Shown here: positions 1 to 6,951 of the stretch, one piece after another | Position numbering within the stretch: the first letter of the stretch is position 1 | How the letters are laid out: each line of letters starts with the position of its first letter | IMG/VR virus record: IMGVR_UViG_3300010401_000021 | Location: 1 to 41,768 of that record | DNA from: a virus | Strand: one strand, 5' to 3' | DNA: 41,768 nt | Notes under the pieces: generated by a model | The model's database searches: none | Seen by the model: the letters and a program-made list of their open reading frames with translations, nothing else | Told to the model about the DNA's origin: nothing | Made by a program: the position numbers and the translations under genes

Positions 1-103
1 AAGTTCTGTTGCACCGCCAACCGCGCCGCATGCTTCAAATTTTGCTTTTTATTGGCGATCGTGGCGAGCACCCCTTCCCCCACGCGCGCATCATCTTCAT
101 GCG
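1..103. repeat. 103-bp terminal direct repeat, left copy
   Basis: The first 103 bases are identical to 41666-41768. The repeat lies inside the portal gene, and joining the two copies restores its reading frame, so the simplest reading is the overlap of a circular or circularly permuted genome. It does not look like a mobile-element repeat. Confidence 0.97.
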
Positions 104-443
104 CGGGGGCTTCCTGGCCCGGCTGCGGGCGAATAAAGAATTTGGGCGCTTGATAGACGAGATTCGGGAGGATGGTCTTCACCGTCGCAAGCGTATGATT
201 GAGCGTGATCTTGCCGCTGCCGACGCTGGCGGCCCCGGTGCCCTTGCCCACATTCGACTGGCGCCCAATAATGAAGTTCTCGCACTTCTCCACCTCATAA
301 TCGCGCTCCCAGTTCTCGCGCACCTTCTTAGCCCGCTCAATGCGCTTCTTCCAGGTGGCAAAGCCCTCGGATTCGGTGCCTTCTGTGCCCAGTCGGCCAG
401 GGGAAGGGGTGTCTTGTGTGTTCGCTTTCTTCTTCTTGGCCAT
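1..443 (-). CDS. Portal protein, N-terminal part (split by the window ends)
   Basis: This is the 5' part of the gene that continues at 41665 and runs down to 40114. Across the junction the frame is exact, giving one protein of about 664 aa. The start ATG at 443 overlaps the terminase stop as TAATG. The N-terminus is lysine-rich (MAKKKKANTQ), followed by a helical region containing WKKRIERAKKVRENWERDY and then FIIGRQSNVGKG and LPNLVYQAPKFFIRP, the usual look of the start of a podovirus portal. Portals form the dodecameric DNA channel at one capsid vertex and dock the terminase, which fits the position directly after the terminase genes. The portal call is firm from context and length; the exact family is inferred. 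Confidence 0.85.
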   Translation of the reverse strand, partial: MAKKKKANTQDTPSPGRLGTEGTESEGFATWKKRIERAKKVRENWERDYEVEKCENFIIGRQSNVGKGTGAASVGSGKITLNHTLATVKTILPNLVYQAPKFFIRPQPGQEAPAHEDDARVGEGVLATIANKKQNLKHAARLAVQQN

Positions 444-1414
444 TAGCCCACCATCTCCCGCTGCATACTGAACGAGGGCGCGGCAGCTTCAGGCGCCTCT
501 TTCGTGGATTCCGCCACCTTCCGCCACCAGGCGAAGCTGTTGGGCTTTTGCTGCGCCAGCTGCTCACGTGGCTTCGGCGGAAAGCGCAGAAAAAAGTATT
601 TCGCGCTGTCCCAGGCGTCATTGTCCTTATCCACCAATTCTTCCGGCTGTGCGGCATCGCGGGACGCCTGCGGCGAGCGGTCCTTATGGCGCTGTAAGCC
701 GATCTCTCGAATCAAATTCGGGCAGGCCAGGGTAATGCGGTACTGTGGATTCAGCGGCTCTTTCCAGTAGTGCCCATGCAGCCATTCCGCCACCATCGTA
801 TCGCCGCCGCGCTCGCCCTTCGTGAAATAGACGCCTTCGTTCATGAAGAGCTTGGCGATGCACTTCATCGTGTTGTCACTCATCACTTGATCTTCCGCCC
901 AAATCGAGGGGTCAGCGATTTTGAACGTCTCTTGCCCGGCATAGGGGTTGCCGGGAAAGCGACGACCATCGGCTAATGTGACGGACTCTCCCTTAATAAT
1001 TTGGGCCAGTTTTGCCACGGGAATGTTGGATCCGTAGGTTTCCCAGAGCGTAACAATTGAACCATCGCCATTAATGCCGTGAACCAAATAGCAGAGCGGA
1101 TGGCGCCAACCGTGATCGTAGGAGCCGAAAAGTTTATAGCCGATGGGATTGAAGAGGGGGACGATAATTTTCCCGTTCGCTTTCCACTGGTCCCATTCCG
1201 GGAAGAGCCGCGTTCCGCCGAGCGCCCCATAATCGACCTCCATCTCCTTCCGCCAGCGTGGGCTCTTCGTGCCGCCGGGATAGCCTTGTGTCGCATCGGC
1301 CAGCCAGGCATCGCCCTCTGGCGTGCCAGGACGCTTTGCGGGATCGGCGCTGTAATGCAAGCGCAGGACAGGAATGCCGCTGGTCGTGAGGCGTTCTGAA
1401 ATGCCGGACTGCAT
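443..1414 (-). CDS. Terminase large subunit, C-terminal nuclease half
   Basis: A 323-aa protein with the second half of a phage terminase large subunit. It begins just before the usual linker sequence (VLRLHYSADPAKRPGTPEG), followed by WRKEMEVDYGALGGTRLFP. It then carries a plausible RNase H-like nuclease triad: D100 in GSYDHG, D168 in KIADPSIW and D266 or D269 in DNDAWD. This half would cut concatemeric DNA during packaging. It contains no ATPase motor; that is encoded separately at 1614-2354. Together the two pieces total 569 aa, the size of an ordinary single-chain terminase, so little appears to be lost. The start ATG overlaps the stop of the preceding 67-aa ORF as TGATG, and its stop overlaps the portal start. 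Confidence 0.85.
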   Translation of the reverse strand: MQSGISERLTTSGIPVLRLHYSADPAKRPGTPEGDAWLADATQGYPGGTKSPRWRKEMEVDYGALGGTRLFPEWDQWKANGKIIVPLFNPIGYKLFGSYDHGWRHPLCYLVHGINGDGSIVTLWETYGSNIPVAKLAQIIKGESVTLADGRRFPGNPYAGQETFKIADPSIWAEDQVMSDNTMKCIAKLFMNEGVYFTKGERGGDTMVAEWLHGHYWKEPLNPQYRITLACPNLIREIGLQRHKDRSPQASRDAAQPEELVDKDNDAWDSAKYFFLRFPPKPREQLAQQKPNSFAWWRKVAESTKEAPEAAAPSFSMQREMVG

Positions 1415-1617
1415 CAGCCCACTTTCCCTTCATCCAGATCCCGCTGGATCACCCGGATGCCCTCTTTCGTGACTTTCAGTTCGTAATCGAATCGCTTGTC
1501 GTGCGGCATGGTCAGCACCGCATGCCCCAGCAGCCCCGCCGTCCAGCGGTCGAGCTGCTCCAATTTCAGCGTGACATCCTTTACTTCGGTCTGAAACATC
1601 GTCTGACTCTTGCTCAT
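1414..1617 (-). CDS. 67-aa protein between the two terminase halves
   Basis: Not recognised. A charged 67-aa protein (MSKSQTMFQTEVKDVTLKLE... GIRVIQRDLDEGKVG) coupled on both sides: ATGA with the ATPase half upstream and TGATG with the nuclease half downstream. A GGAGG ribosome-binding site lies 4 nt before its ATG. It shows none of the histidine/cysteine signature of a homing endonuclease and no catalytic motif I can name. Its strict coupling suggests a co-translated partner that might bridge the two terminase chains, but that is inference. Confidence 0.65.
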   Translation of the reverse strand: MSKSQTMFQTEVKDVTLKLEQLDRWTAGLLGHAVLTMPHDKRFDYELKVTKEGIRVIQRDLDEGKVG

Positions 1618-2354
1618 GCCGCCGCCTCCACGAGTTGCGCAAAGCTGCCGGGCTCCGCACTGGAGATGCCGATAAAACTCCCGCCGCCTTTAATCGCCGG
1701 GAGCGCCGCCGTAAACGCCCCGCCGAACTCCGGCTGAAACGCGGCTTCGTCGCTAAAAATCACGCTGGGGGTATTGGAACGAATAATGTCCTGGCCTTCC
1801 GGCACGCCCCAGATATGCGAGCCGTTCGGCACATAGAGATGCGCAAAGGTGCCGCACTTGGGAAACGTCATGGTGCGGAGATGCAGTGGCAAATGGGATT
1901 CCATAAAGCTGATGCGCGCCACAAAGGGGTCCTTGTTAAACACCAAATTGGCCGCATCTTCTTCCCGCTTGCTTTGCACCAAAATCAATTGGAGTGGGAC
2001 ATATTTGGCGCGCCAGAGGAGGTAGGCGCAGCAGAGCCAGGTGGCCATAATTTGTCTCGACTTTTCCACAAGGCATATACCGGAACTCGACAGTGATTGC
2101 AGCCAGAGGTCGGAGTGACCGGCTGCGCGAGCCCATCGTGCGTCTTGAGCATGCAGCAGCCGCCCACAAACGAGTAAACAGTCGAGCAATGCGCGCAAGT
2201 ACGGGTGAGATGGAAAGGGTTTGATGGGGGAGCCGGTGTCATGTTCATCCTTCGTCATCAGGCCGGAGTCAAAGACGAAATACTGCGCATCACGCCGGCA
2301 GCGTTCGGCGTCGAGCTGCTGGCTGGCCGTCTGTTTCAGCCGCGCACTCGGCAT
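1614..2354 (-). CDS. Terminase large subunit, N-terminal ATPase half
   Basis: A 246-aa protein with the packaging ATPase. After IKPFPSHPYLRALLDCLLV comes a lambda-like, non-canonical Walker A segment (VEKSRQIMATW, residues 96-106, with Lys near the start of the loop), then LILVQSKREEDAANLVF, a Walker B SVIFSDEAA (about 197-205) and the coupling motif ISSAEPGSF (230-238). The chain stops right where the linker to the nuclease domain normally begins. The start ATG at 2354 has a GGAGG site 5 nt upstream. The motor would hydrolyse ATP to push DNA through the portal, and must work with the separately encoded nuclease half at 443-1414. Confidence 0.87.
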   Translation of the reverse strand: MPSARLKQTASQQLDAERCRRDAQYFVFDSGLMTKDEHDTGSPIKPFPSHPYLRALLDCLLVCGRLLHAQDARWARAAGHSDLWLQSLSSSGICLVEKSRQIMATWLCCAYLLWRAKYVPLQLILVQSKREEDAANLVFNKDPFVARISFMESHLPLHLRTMTFPKCGTFAHLYVPNGSHIWGVPEGQDIIRSNTPSVIFSDEAAFQPEFGGAFTAALPAIKGGGSFIGISSAEPGSFAQLVEAAA

Positions 2355-2569
2355 TCAGCCTCCGGATTCTTTCGTAACGTGCGCCGACAGGCCCAACAAC
2401 GATGCCGCTCCTTCCAGGGACGCGATCCCCGGCGCCCGCACCGCAGACAGGTGCGCCGAGTCAACGGCTTCGCACGACGGACATACGCGAGTCGCATGCG
2501 GAGCAGACACTTCCGGCATACCGTCTTTCCCTCGACCGCGTCTGTCCCCGTATGCGTGCTGCACGTCAT
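2336..2569 (-). CDS. Small zinc-ribbon protein upstream of the terminase
   Basis: A 77-aa basic protein with three CxxC pairs (CRKC, CLRCG, CWAC) and many arginines, suggesting one or two zinc-binding knuckles and nucleic-acid binding. Its ATG overlaps the stop of the preceding 41-aa membrane ORF as ATGA, and its tail overlaps the terminase start by 19 nt. A competing frame at 2355-2564 is less protein-like. Function unknown; the position suggests a late gene linked to packaging. Confidence 0.5.
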   Translation of the reverse strand: MTCSTHTGTDAVEGKTVCRKCLLRMRLAYVRRAKPLTRRTCLRCGRRGSRPWKERHRCWACRRTLRKNPEAECRVRG

Positions 2570-2691
2570 TTCTCCAACAGCCGATGCTTCGAGTTTTCCG
2601 TCATGAGCTTGATATTCATCCAGACCGTCACGAGATTGAGCCCCAGGAGAAACAGATTGAGCCCCAGAAAAACGAGATGCCCCATGCTCAT
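2566..2691 (-). CDS. 41-aa single-pass membrane protein
   Basis: A very short gene with a hydrophobic stretch at about residues 5-24 (HLVFLGLNLFLLGLNLVTVW) and a short charged tail ending HRLLEK. It is tied to both neighbours by four-base ATGA overlaps, which is the main evidence that it is real. No family recognised. Confidence 0.5.
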   Translation of the reverse strand: MSMGHLVFLGLNLFLLGLNLVTVWMNIKLMTENSKHRLLEK

Positions 2692-3164
2692 GCCTCAGGC
2701 CGCACCCAGCCTTCGTCCGCTTGCAGGATGTCCTGGATCTTCACATCGTCATCCCACTGCGTGATATAGAACTTGTCCTCTGAGCCGGTAATGCAGCCCA
2801 GCAAGAGCGGATCGGGTAACACCGTGATGGTTTCGAGGTCCACCACTTCAAACGTATCGAAGCAGCCCACGTCTTTCGCCTGCATGAGCGCCGCCAACAC
2901 ATGATCGGGCGGAATCTTCGGATAGGATTCCAGGGCCGTAAAGCGCAGCTGCTTGTAGATCCGTGCGCCCTTCTCATCCGTCACCATTTCGGCTTTCAAC
3001 TTGTCCTGAAACTTTTGCACCGCCATCGGGGTCAAGAAGCGGTAATGCTCGTAGGCCACCTTCAACTTCTCAGACAGCTGCGAGGCGTCATGAATCACCG
3101 CTGCCGCAGCGGTCAGGCCTAAGCGTTTGAGTTCTGTGATTTTGCTTTCGGTCATCGTGTCCAT
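2688..3164 (-). CDS. Conserved-looking hypothetical phage protein
   Basis: A 158-aa soluble, acidic protein of unknown function. It has a helical N-terminal half (ITELKRLGLTAAAAVIHDAS) and a more beta-rich C-terminal half with FEVVDLETITVLPDPLLLG and FYITQWDDDVKIQDILQAD. The start ATG at 3164 has a strong GAGGAGG site 5 nt upstream. It ends by ATGA overlap with the 41-aa membrane ORF. Its place in the packaging cluster suggests a late role. Confidence 0.7.
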   Translation of the reverse strand: MDTMTESKITELKRLGLTAAAAVIHDASQLSEKLKVAYEHYRFLTPMAVQKFQDKLKAEMVTDEKGARIYKQLRFTALESYPKIPPDHVLAALMQAKDVGCFDTFEVVDLETITVLPDPLLLGCITGSEDKFYITQWDDDVKIQDILQADEGWVRPEA

Positions 3165-3188
3165 ATCAACCTCCTCGTATAGGGTCGG

Positions 3189-3608
3189 TTAGAAACCTCG
3201 AATAAATGGGCTTGGACTGATCATTGATGTCGCCCATGATTGCATCACCTGCTGGCCCCATCGCTGCTGGGACTGAGCGGGCTGCGGCTTCCGGCTCTCA
3301 ATCAACTTCTCCACACTCTGCGCAATCCGTGCCGGAATGTTGTCGGCATATTCAAAGTCCAGCATGGGGATGAGGTCCTTCGGCAGCAGACCAGGGCCGG
3401 TGTTCACGACGGACTGAGTCGGCGGAGCCATGCCGAACAATTGCCCGACTTGGGCTTGTGACATCCCAGATACTTGTAGCGCGTTCATCTGCCGCTGACG
3501 GTTCTGCTCGGCGCTGAGTTGCTGGGCATACGACTGCATGTCCTGTTGACTCAGACCTTGCCCCATCAAGCCATCGAAGATGTTGTGCGCCAATCTACCG
3601 CCCATCAT
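3189..3608 (-). CDS. Gln-rich hypothetical late protein
   Basis: About 139 aa if it starts at the paired ATGs at 3608/3605, which overlap the upstream gene by about 14 nt. A longer reading from 3638 adds arginine- and tryptophan-rich residues that look out of frame. The N-terminal half is rich in Gln and Met (QQDMQSYAQQLSAEQNRQRQ) and probably helical; the C-terminus ends SPSPFIRGF. Such Gln-rich helical proteins often belong to phage particles, but no family is recognised. Confidence 0.6.
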   Translation of the reverse strand: MMGGRLAHNIFDGLMGQGLSQQDMQSYAQQLSAEQNRQRQMNALQVSGMSQAQVGQLFGMAPPTQSVVNTGPGLLPKDLIPMLDFEYADNIPARIAQSVEKLIESRKPQPAQSQQRWGQQVMQSWATSMISPSPFIRGF

Positions 3609-4023
3609 CCACCGCCCCCGCCATCCAGCCCTGCACAATCGCGAGCTGCTCGTTCGTCAAACTCTGTAACCAATTTGCCCCCACCACCTCCGGCCTCGAA
3701 TCCGGCTTGCCGTTCGTATACTGAATCAACCGCGCCGTCTCATCGATCACCTTCGCCGTGTTCGCCATCGTCTTCGAGAGATCCGCCACCGCCGAGACCT
3801 TCACGGTAAAACTGCATTGGCACTCGGGACAGCTCACCGTCTTGTCCTTGTCGCCCGCATACTCGCTCGCATTTAACGCCTTCGCTTGCTTGCGCAACGC
3901 CTCCAACGTCTCCTGCACCGTTTCACTCGCCGTGTCGAGATTAATGCCGCCGTTCGCCACCGCAATCGCCGCATCGAACTGGTCGGTAAAGGTCGAAGCG
4001 CGATCGTTGGATTTACTCGTCAT
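3595..4023 (-). CDS. Zinc-knuckle late protein in the terminase cluster
   Basis: A 142-aa protein with one clear CxxCxC element (VSCPECQCSF, about residues 65-74) between a helical N-terminus (ASETVQETLEALRKQAKAL) and a helical C-terminus (LQSLTNEQLAIVQGWMAG). It could be a packaging accessory or an alternative candidate for a small terminase subunit. The sequence alone does not decide between this and the Nu1-like protein at 4345-4629. Confidence 0.65.
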   Translation of the reverse strand: MTSKSNDRASTFTDQFDAAIAVANGGINLDTASETVQETLEALRKQAKALNASEYAGDKDKTVSCPECQCSFTVKVSAVADLSKTMANTAKVIDETARLIQYTNGKPDSRPEVVGANWLQSLTNEQLAIVQGWMAGAVDDGR

Positions 4024-4381
4024 GGAAATACCCTAGGAGCACAGCCGCAGTAAAAAACAGATAGATCATCACCGCGAGAAACCAGTGACGACCGGCGAGC
4101 AAGCGGACTGGCTCTATGTAACGGGTTAAGAAATTTTGGAGCCAACTCCTGGGCTTGAGCGGCGATGGAGTCGATGTCGCCCCTCCCCCCCCATGGCTCA
4201 GCGGCACCGCATCACTGCCGAACTGGCCTGATCGATGTCGGTAGGACTCGCTTGCAGGTGACACGCTCAATGATATCAATGACTTATAGCGTGCCTCCCT
4301 CACTCTACCAAGGTGCGGGAGTGGTGCTTGCAAGCCGTGCAGACTCAAGCAGCCACCTTCACTCTCTCTCGGTCCAAGCAA
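4013..4381 (-). CDS. Possible membrane protein, start uncertain
   Basis: An open frame that ends in a convincing transmembrane helix (HWFLAVMIYLFFTAAVLLGY) and overlaps the next gene's start by 11 nt. Its upstream part is low-complexity (glycine run, serine/proline) and has no ATG. The frame opens with TTG at 4381, and in-frame GTG or TTG codons further in are also possible. I trust the C-terminal membrane segment more than the N-terminus. Confidence 0.4.
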   Translation of the reverse strand: MLGPRESEGGCLSLHGLQAPLPHLGRVREARYKSLISLSVSPASESYRHRSGQFGSDAVPLSHGGGGATSTPSPLKPRSWLQNFLTRYIEPVRLLAGRHWFLAVMIYLFFTAAVLLGYFHDE

Positions 4382-4629
4382 CGGTAGCGTCGATCCTTCC
4401 GCTGTTCCACCTGCGCTCGTACATGTTCGTGGGTTTGCTTCGCCTTTGACAGCTCCCAGGCGATGAACATTGCTTCCGAGGCATGATACATCGGCTTGCG
4501 ATGTCCGCTATGCCGCATGAGATAGCAGGGGATGTGATGACGCAGCACGAGATCAGGAAAGACGCGGTACGATTTGGGGCTATACCCAGCACGTTCCAGG
4601 ATTTGTTTGGCACCCCAGTAATGCGTCAT
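4345..4629 (-). CDS. Nu1-like winged-helix DNA-binding protein, candidate small terminase
   Basis: A 94-aa protein starting MTHYWGAKQILERAGYSPKSY, then FPDLVLRHHIPCY, HASEAMFIAWELSKAKQ and a basic tail. The order of helix-turn-helix, wing and ASE..I.AWE helix matches the Nu1/excisionase type of winged helix seen in many small terminase subunits, which recognise the packaging site. It is the first gene of the long minus-strand late operon, with an AGGAG site 10 nt before the ATG. A role as a regulator of that operon is the alternative. Confidence 0.6.
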   Translation of the reverse strand: MTHYWGAKQILERAGYSPKSYRVFPDLVLRHHIPCYLMRHSGHRKPMYHASEAMFIAWELSKAKQTHEHVRAQVEQRKDRRYRCLDRERVKVAA

Positions 4630-4638
4630 GCGTGCTAG

Positions 4639-4668
4639 CTCCTACACGCTTCCTGGGCAAAAGTCAAA
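4639..4668 (-). promoter_or_regulatory. Candidate late promoter (minus strand)
   Basis: On the minus strand a TTGACT in the left operator arm is followed 17 bp later by TAGGAG, a poor -10. It faces the Nu1-like gene and the whole late operon. The poor -10 suggests either a need for an activator or a different exact start. Confidence 0.3.
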
Positions 4669-4689
4669 CAGTGTCACAAATTGTTTGAC
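4663..4689. promoter_or_regulatory. Operator dyad GTCAAACA-N11-TGTTTGAC
   Basis: Perfect 8-bp inverted arms at 4663-4670 and 4682-4689, 19 bp centre to centre (about two helical turns), as expected for a dimeric regulator. Each arm contains a TTGAC core that can serve as the -35 of a promoter reading outward in its own direction. The same half-site recurs at 8031, 8386 and 8432. Confidence 0.7.
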
Positions 4690-4713
4690 ATGTGCTGACT
4701 ACCGTGCTAGTAG
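4685..4713 (+). promoter_or_regulatory. Candidate promoter of the replication operon
   Basis: TTGACA at 4685-4690, a 17-bp spacer, then TAGTAG at 4708-4713 (a weak -10). The -35 overlaps the right operator arm. The predicted transcription start falls at or next to the ATG of the zinc-ribbon gene at 4720, so that transcript may be leaderless. Confidence 0.45.
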
Positions 4714-4719
4714 TAGCAT

Positions 4720-4899
4720 ATGCAACTGGGAACAACCCTAGTCCTTCAATCCCGTCAATGCTTGCGGTGTGGACATATTTGGATGCCACGCATGGAACGT
4801 CGGCCAGTCCAGTGTCCGAAATGCACCTCACGAGTGTGGGATAAGCCGAAAGAGACGAATGATCTATCGCACGATCTGCACCCAACTCTGGACCGATAA
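4720..4899 (+). CDS. Zinc-ribbon protein leading the replication operon
   Basis: A 59-aa protein with a classic zinc ribbon: CLRCGH (Cys14, Cys17), IWMPRMERRP, then CPKC (Cys32, Cys35), followed by RVWDKPKE. The CxxCGHxW...P..CPxC.S..W layout is common in small phage and archaeal-type ribbons that bind nucleic acid or protein partners. The ATG at 4720 is the only start that keeps both cysteine pairs. There is no ribosome-binding site, but the promoter at 4685 would start near this ATG. Its last 41 nt overlap the start of the replication gene in another frame. Confidence 0.65.
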   Translation: MQLGTTLVLQSRQCLRCGHIWMPRMERRPVQCPKCTSRVWDKPKETNDLSHDLHPTLDR

Positions 4900-5677
4900 G
4901 AAGGTCCAGCGGTTGTCAGTGCAAGGCAAGCTCTTATTTGTCTATCTCATTACCAATCCGCACACCCATCTCTCAGGGATCTATTACCTGCCGATTGAAT
5001 TGGTCATGAAAGAAACAGGTCTGTCCAATACCCTATCGCATACCCTATTCGATACCCTATCGGCTCCTGAGAATGATTTGGTCTATTACGATCCGGAGAA
5101 CAGTATTGTCTTTGTCACGAATATGTTCCGGTATCAGGGAAGAGGCGAAAAGAACGAACGGAGCGCAGCTGTGCATAACTCTTCGCTCCATAATTCACCC
5201 TTGGTGGCTATGTTTCTTGAGCGATATCCACGTGTTAAGCAGTTCTGTGACCAGTCATTTCTGGATAGGGTATCGGATACCGTATTAGGTGCTTCCAAAA
5301 GATGCCCTCCTGTTCCTGTTCTCTTAACTTCTTCTCTTAATCCTCTTCTCTTAACTTCTTCTCCGGATCTTAAGAGCAATGGTCATGCTGAAGAGTTTGA
5401 ACAATTTTGGCGCATCTATCCAAAGCGCGTGGGAAAGAAGAAGGCGCAAGCAGCATGGAAGAAAGCGGTCGACAAGCCACCAGTGGTCGACATACTCAAA
5501 GCGATTGAGATTGCAAAGCGAACGGATCAATGGACCAAGGAGAATGGCCAGTTTATCCCTCATCCGTCGACATGGCTCAACGAAGGCCGTTGGGCTGACC
5601 AGCCAATCCAATCCGCACCCACGACCATGCAAGCGTTTCTCTCTCGATCCTCCACACGGAAGGAGATTCCCTCATGA
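4859..5677 (+). CDS. Phage replication initiator / DnaD-type protein
   Basis: About 272 aa from the ATG at 4859. The N-terminus (MIYRTICTQLWTDKKVQRLS, then LLFVYLITNPHTHLSGIYYLP) is the winged-helix start typical of phage replication initiators. The middle (about 150-190) is low-complexity. The C-terminus carries FEQFWRIYPKRVGKKKAQAAW, ending in FIPHPSTWLNEGRW, the replisome-organiser tail found in lambda O- and DnaD-like proteins. It likely binds the phage origin and recruits host helicase. An upstream GTG at 4769 would add 30 residues read out of the zinc-ribbon gene and is less likely. The four TACCCTAT-type repeats near 5028-5060 and 5265-5285 lie inside the gene and could be origin iterons. 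Confidence 0.75.
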   Translation: MIYRTICTQLWTDKKVQRLSVQGKLLFVYLITNPHTHLSGIYYLPIELVMKETGLSNTLSHTLFDTLSAPENDLVYYDPENSIVFVTNMFRYQGRGEKNERSAAVHNSSLHNSPLVAMFLERYPRVKQFCDQSFLDRVSDTVLGASKRCPPVPVLLTSSLNPLLLTSSPDLKSNGHAEEFEQFWRIYPKRVGKKKAQAAWKKAVDKPPVVDILKAIEIAKRTDQWTKENGQFIPHPSTWLNEGRWADQPIQSAPTTMQAFLSRSSTRKEIPS

Positions 5678-6027
5678 CCAAGCCTGAGTTCTTGCGCGGC
5701 TATTTGCTCCTCACCACACAGCCATGGGGGAAAGCCTACCGCACCATGTCAATGGCCTTGGATGGCGAGCCCACGCCAGCTGAATTGCAAGTGGAGTTCT
5801 ATTGGAAGCAGTTTGAGAACTATGAGGCGGCAGGCTGGAAACTCACCTGTGAATCGTTCGCCACTGGCGATCACTGGCCCAGCATCGATCAGCTCAAGCT
5901 GGCGCTCAAACAGTATGTGCCGGTCCAACAGGCCATCGAAGGGCCGAAGCCTGAATATGTCTCGATGAGTGAGGCACTCGCCGAGAATCCTGAAGCCCTC
6001 AAGGCATTGAAACGGATCATGGCATGA
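5674..6027 (+). CDS. Replication partner protein, possible helicase loader
   Basis: A 117-aa protein coupled by ATGA to the replication initiator. It is largely helical and aromatic (FLRGYLLLTTQPWGKAYR, then VEFYWKQFENYEAAGWKL and FATGDHWPSIDQLK). Small proteins in this position commonly load or modulate the replicative helicase, and no helicase is encoded in the genome. That role is inferred from context; no family-specific residue is visible. Confidence 0.55.
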   Translation: MTKPEFLRGYLLLTTQPWGKAYRTMSMALDGEPTPAELQVEFYWKQFENYEAAGWKLTCESFATGDHWPSIDQLKLALKQYVPVQQAIEGPKPEYVSMSEALAENPEALKALKRIMA

Positions 6028-6167
6028 CCGGCGATCTCTTCATCTATCTCCTCATGTCCCTGAACCTCGGCGCGTCCCTCACCTACGGCTGGCAGGGGAA
6101 TTACATCAAGGCGCTGTACTGGCTGGCGGCGCTGCTCTTAAACTTTTGTGTGCTGAGGATGAAATGA
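6024..6167 (+). CDS. 47-aa membrane protein
   Basis: Two hydrophobic segments (DLFIYLLMSLNLGASLTYGW and ALYWLAALLLNFCVL) separated by a short polar turn. The start overlaps the previous stop by ATGA and the stop overlaps the next start by ATGA, which strongly supports expression. Function unknown. Confidence 0.6.
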   Translation: MTGDLFIYLLMSLNLGASLTYGWQGNYIKALYWLAALLLNFCVLRMK

Positions 6168-6808
6168 GCCTCCCTCAACCCTACTACGACGAGGACGGCA
6201 TTACGCTATTCGTAGGGGACTGTCGAGAGATTTTGCCACACTTGCCTGCTATTGGTCTTATCCTCGCTGATCCACCCTATGGCATTGGCTATGATGCAAG
6301 TCATTCTAAATTCCTGAATGGATATGATCGCGGGGCCATTGATTGGGATAGCGAACCATTTGATCCCTCGCCCATGCTGGCCATGAATATTCCGTCAATC
6401 ATTTGGGGAGGGAATTGTTTTGCCTCACGTCTTCCTGATAATGCTGCATGGCTGGCCTGGGTGAAAATTGTCAGACAAGACGCTGACATTCGACAAGCTG
6501 ATTGCGAAATGGCCTGGACCAATTGTTTGGGAAGAAGCCGTGTCTTTCAACATCTCTGGATCGGGGCCTATCGTGATAGTGAATCGGGCATGCGCAATGA
6601 GCACCCAACACAAAAGCCAATTGAGCTGATGAAGTGGTGCATTGAGATTAGCAAGACCAAGGGCATCATTCTCGACCCCTATTGCGGATCAGGCACCACG
6701 TTGAGAGCCGCCAAGGATCTAGGCCGCAAAGCCATTGGCATTGAGATTGAAGAGAAGTATTGCGAGATCGCCGTGCGCCGCTTGGCACAGGAAGTGCTGC
6801 CCCTCTAA
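6164..6808 (+). CDS. DNA methyltransferase, beta-type amino methylase
   Basis: A 214-aa enzyme with motif IV DPPY at residues 36-39 and motif I DPYCGSGTT at 171-179, preceded by HPTQKP. The order (catalytic motif first, SAM motif near the C-terminus) is that of beta-class amino methyltransferases. DPPY favours N6-adenine as target over N4-cytosine. No restriction enzyme lies next to it, so it is a solitary methylase, probably protecting phage DNA or marking it. I use the ATG at 6164, which overlaps the preceding stop; an upstream TTG at 6146 is less likely. Confidence 0.85.
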   Translation: MSLPQPYYDEDGITLFVGDCREILPHLPAIGLILADPPYGIGYDASHSKFLNGYDRGAIDWDSEPFDPSPMLAMNIPSIIWGGNCFASRLPDNAAWLAWVKIVRQDADIRQADCEMAWTNCLGRSRVFQHLWIGAYRDSESGMRNEHPTQKPIELMKWCIEISKTKGIILDPYCGSGTTLRAAKDLGRKAIGIEIEEKYCEIAVRRLAQEVLPL

Positions 6809-6951
6809 TCCTGCCCCGCCTCATCCCGCTCCACAAAGCGCTCCAGCCAGGCCTCGTCATGGATCACGTTGTAGAGGTCTAGCTCAAACTGGTGAATGTG
6901 CGTAATGGGCATGAACAGCTTGTATTTATCGTAGAACTCATAGCGGTTCAT
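6805..6951 (-). CDS. 48-aa acidic protein after the integrase
   Basis: A short gene (MNRYEFYDKYKLFMPITHIH, then an acidic tail ending DEAGQD) with a strong GGAGG site 7 nt before its ATG, located inside the end of the integrase gene. It converges on the methyltransferase, and the two stop codons overlap. The position is where phages often carry an excisionase, but the protein is acidic and shows no helix-turn-helix, so I do not call it one. Confidence 0.55.
   Translation of the reverse strand: MNRYEFYDKYKLFMPITHIHQFELDLYNVIHDEAWLERFVERDEAGQD

Noticed and set aside
2355-2564. 69-aa minus-strand frame ending next to the terminase start
   Set aside because: It competes with the frame at 2336-2569, which has three CxxC pairs and ATGA coupling; the alternative has neither.
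4769-4858. Upstream GTG start for the replication initiator
   Set aside because: The added 30 residues are the zinc-ribbon gene read in the wrong frame; the ATG at 4859 begins the typical MIYRT winged-helix start.
6805-6951. Excisionase assignment for the 48-aa gene beside the integrase
   Set aside because: The position fits, but the protein is acidic and has no visible helix-turn-helix or winged-helix pattern.
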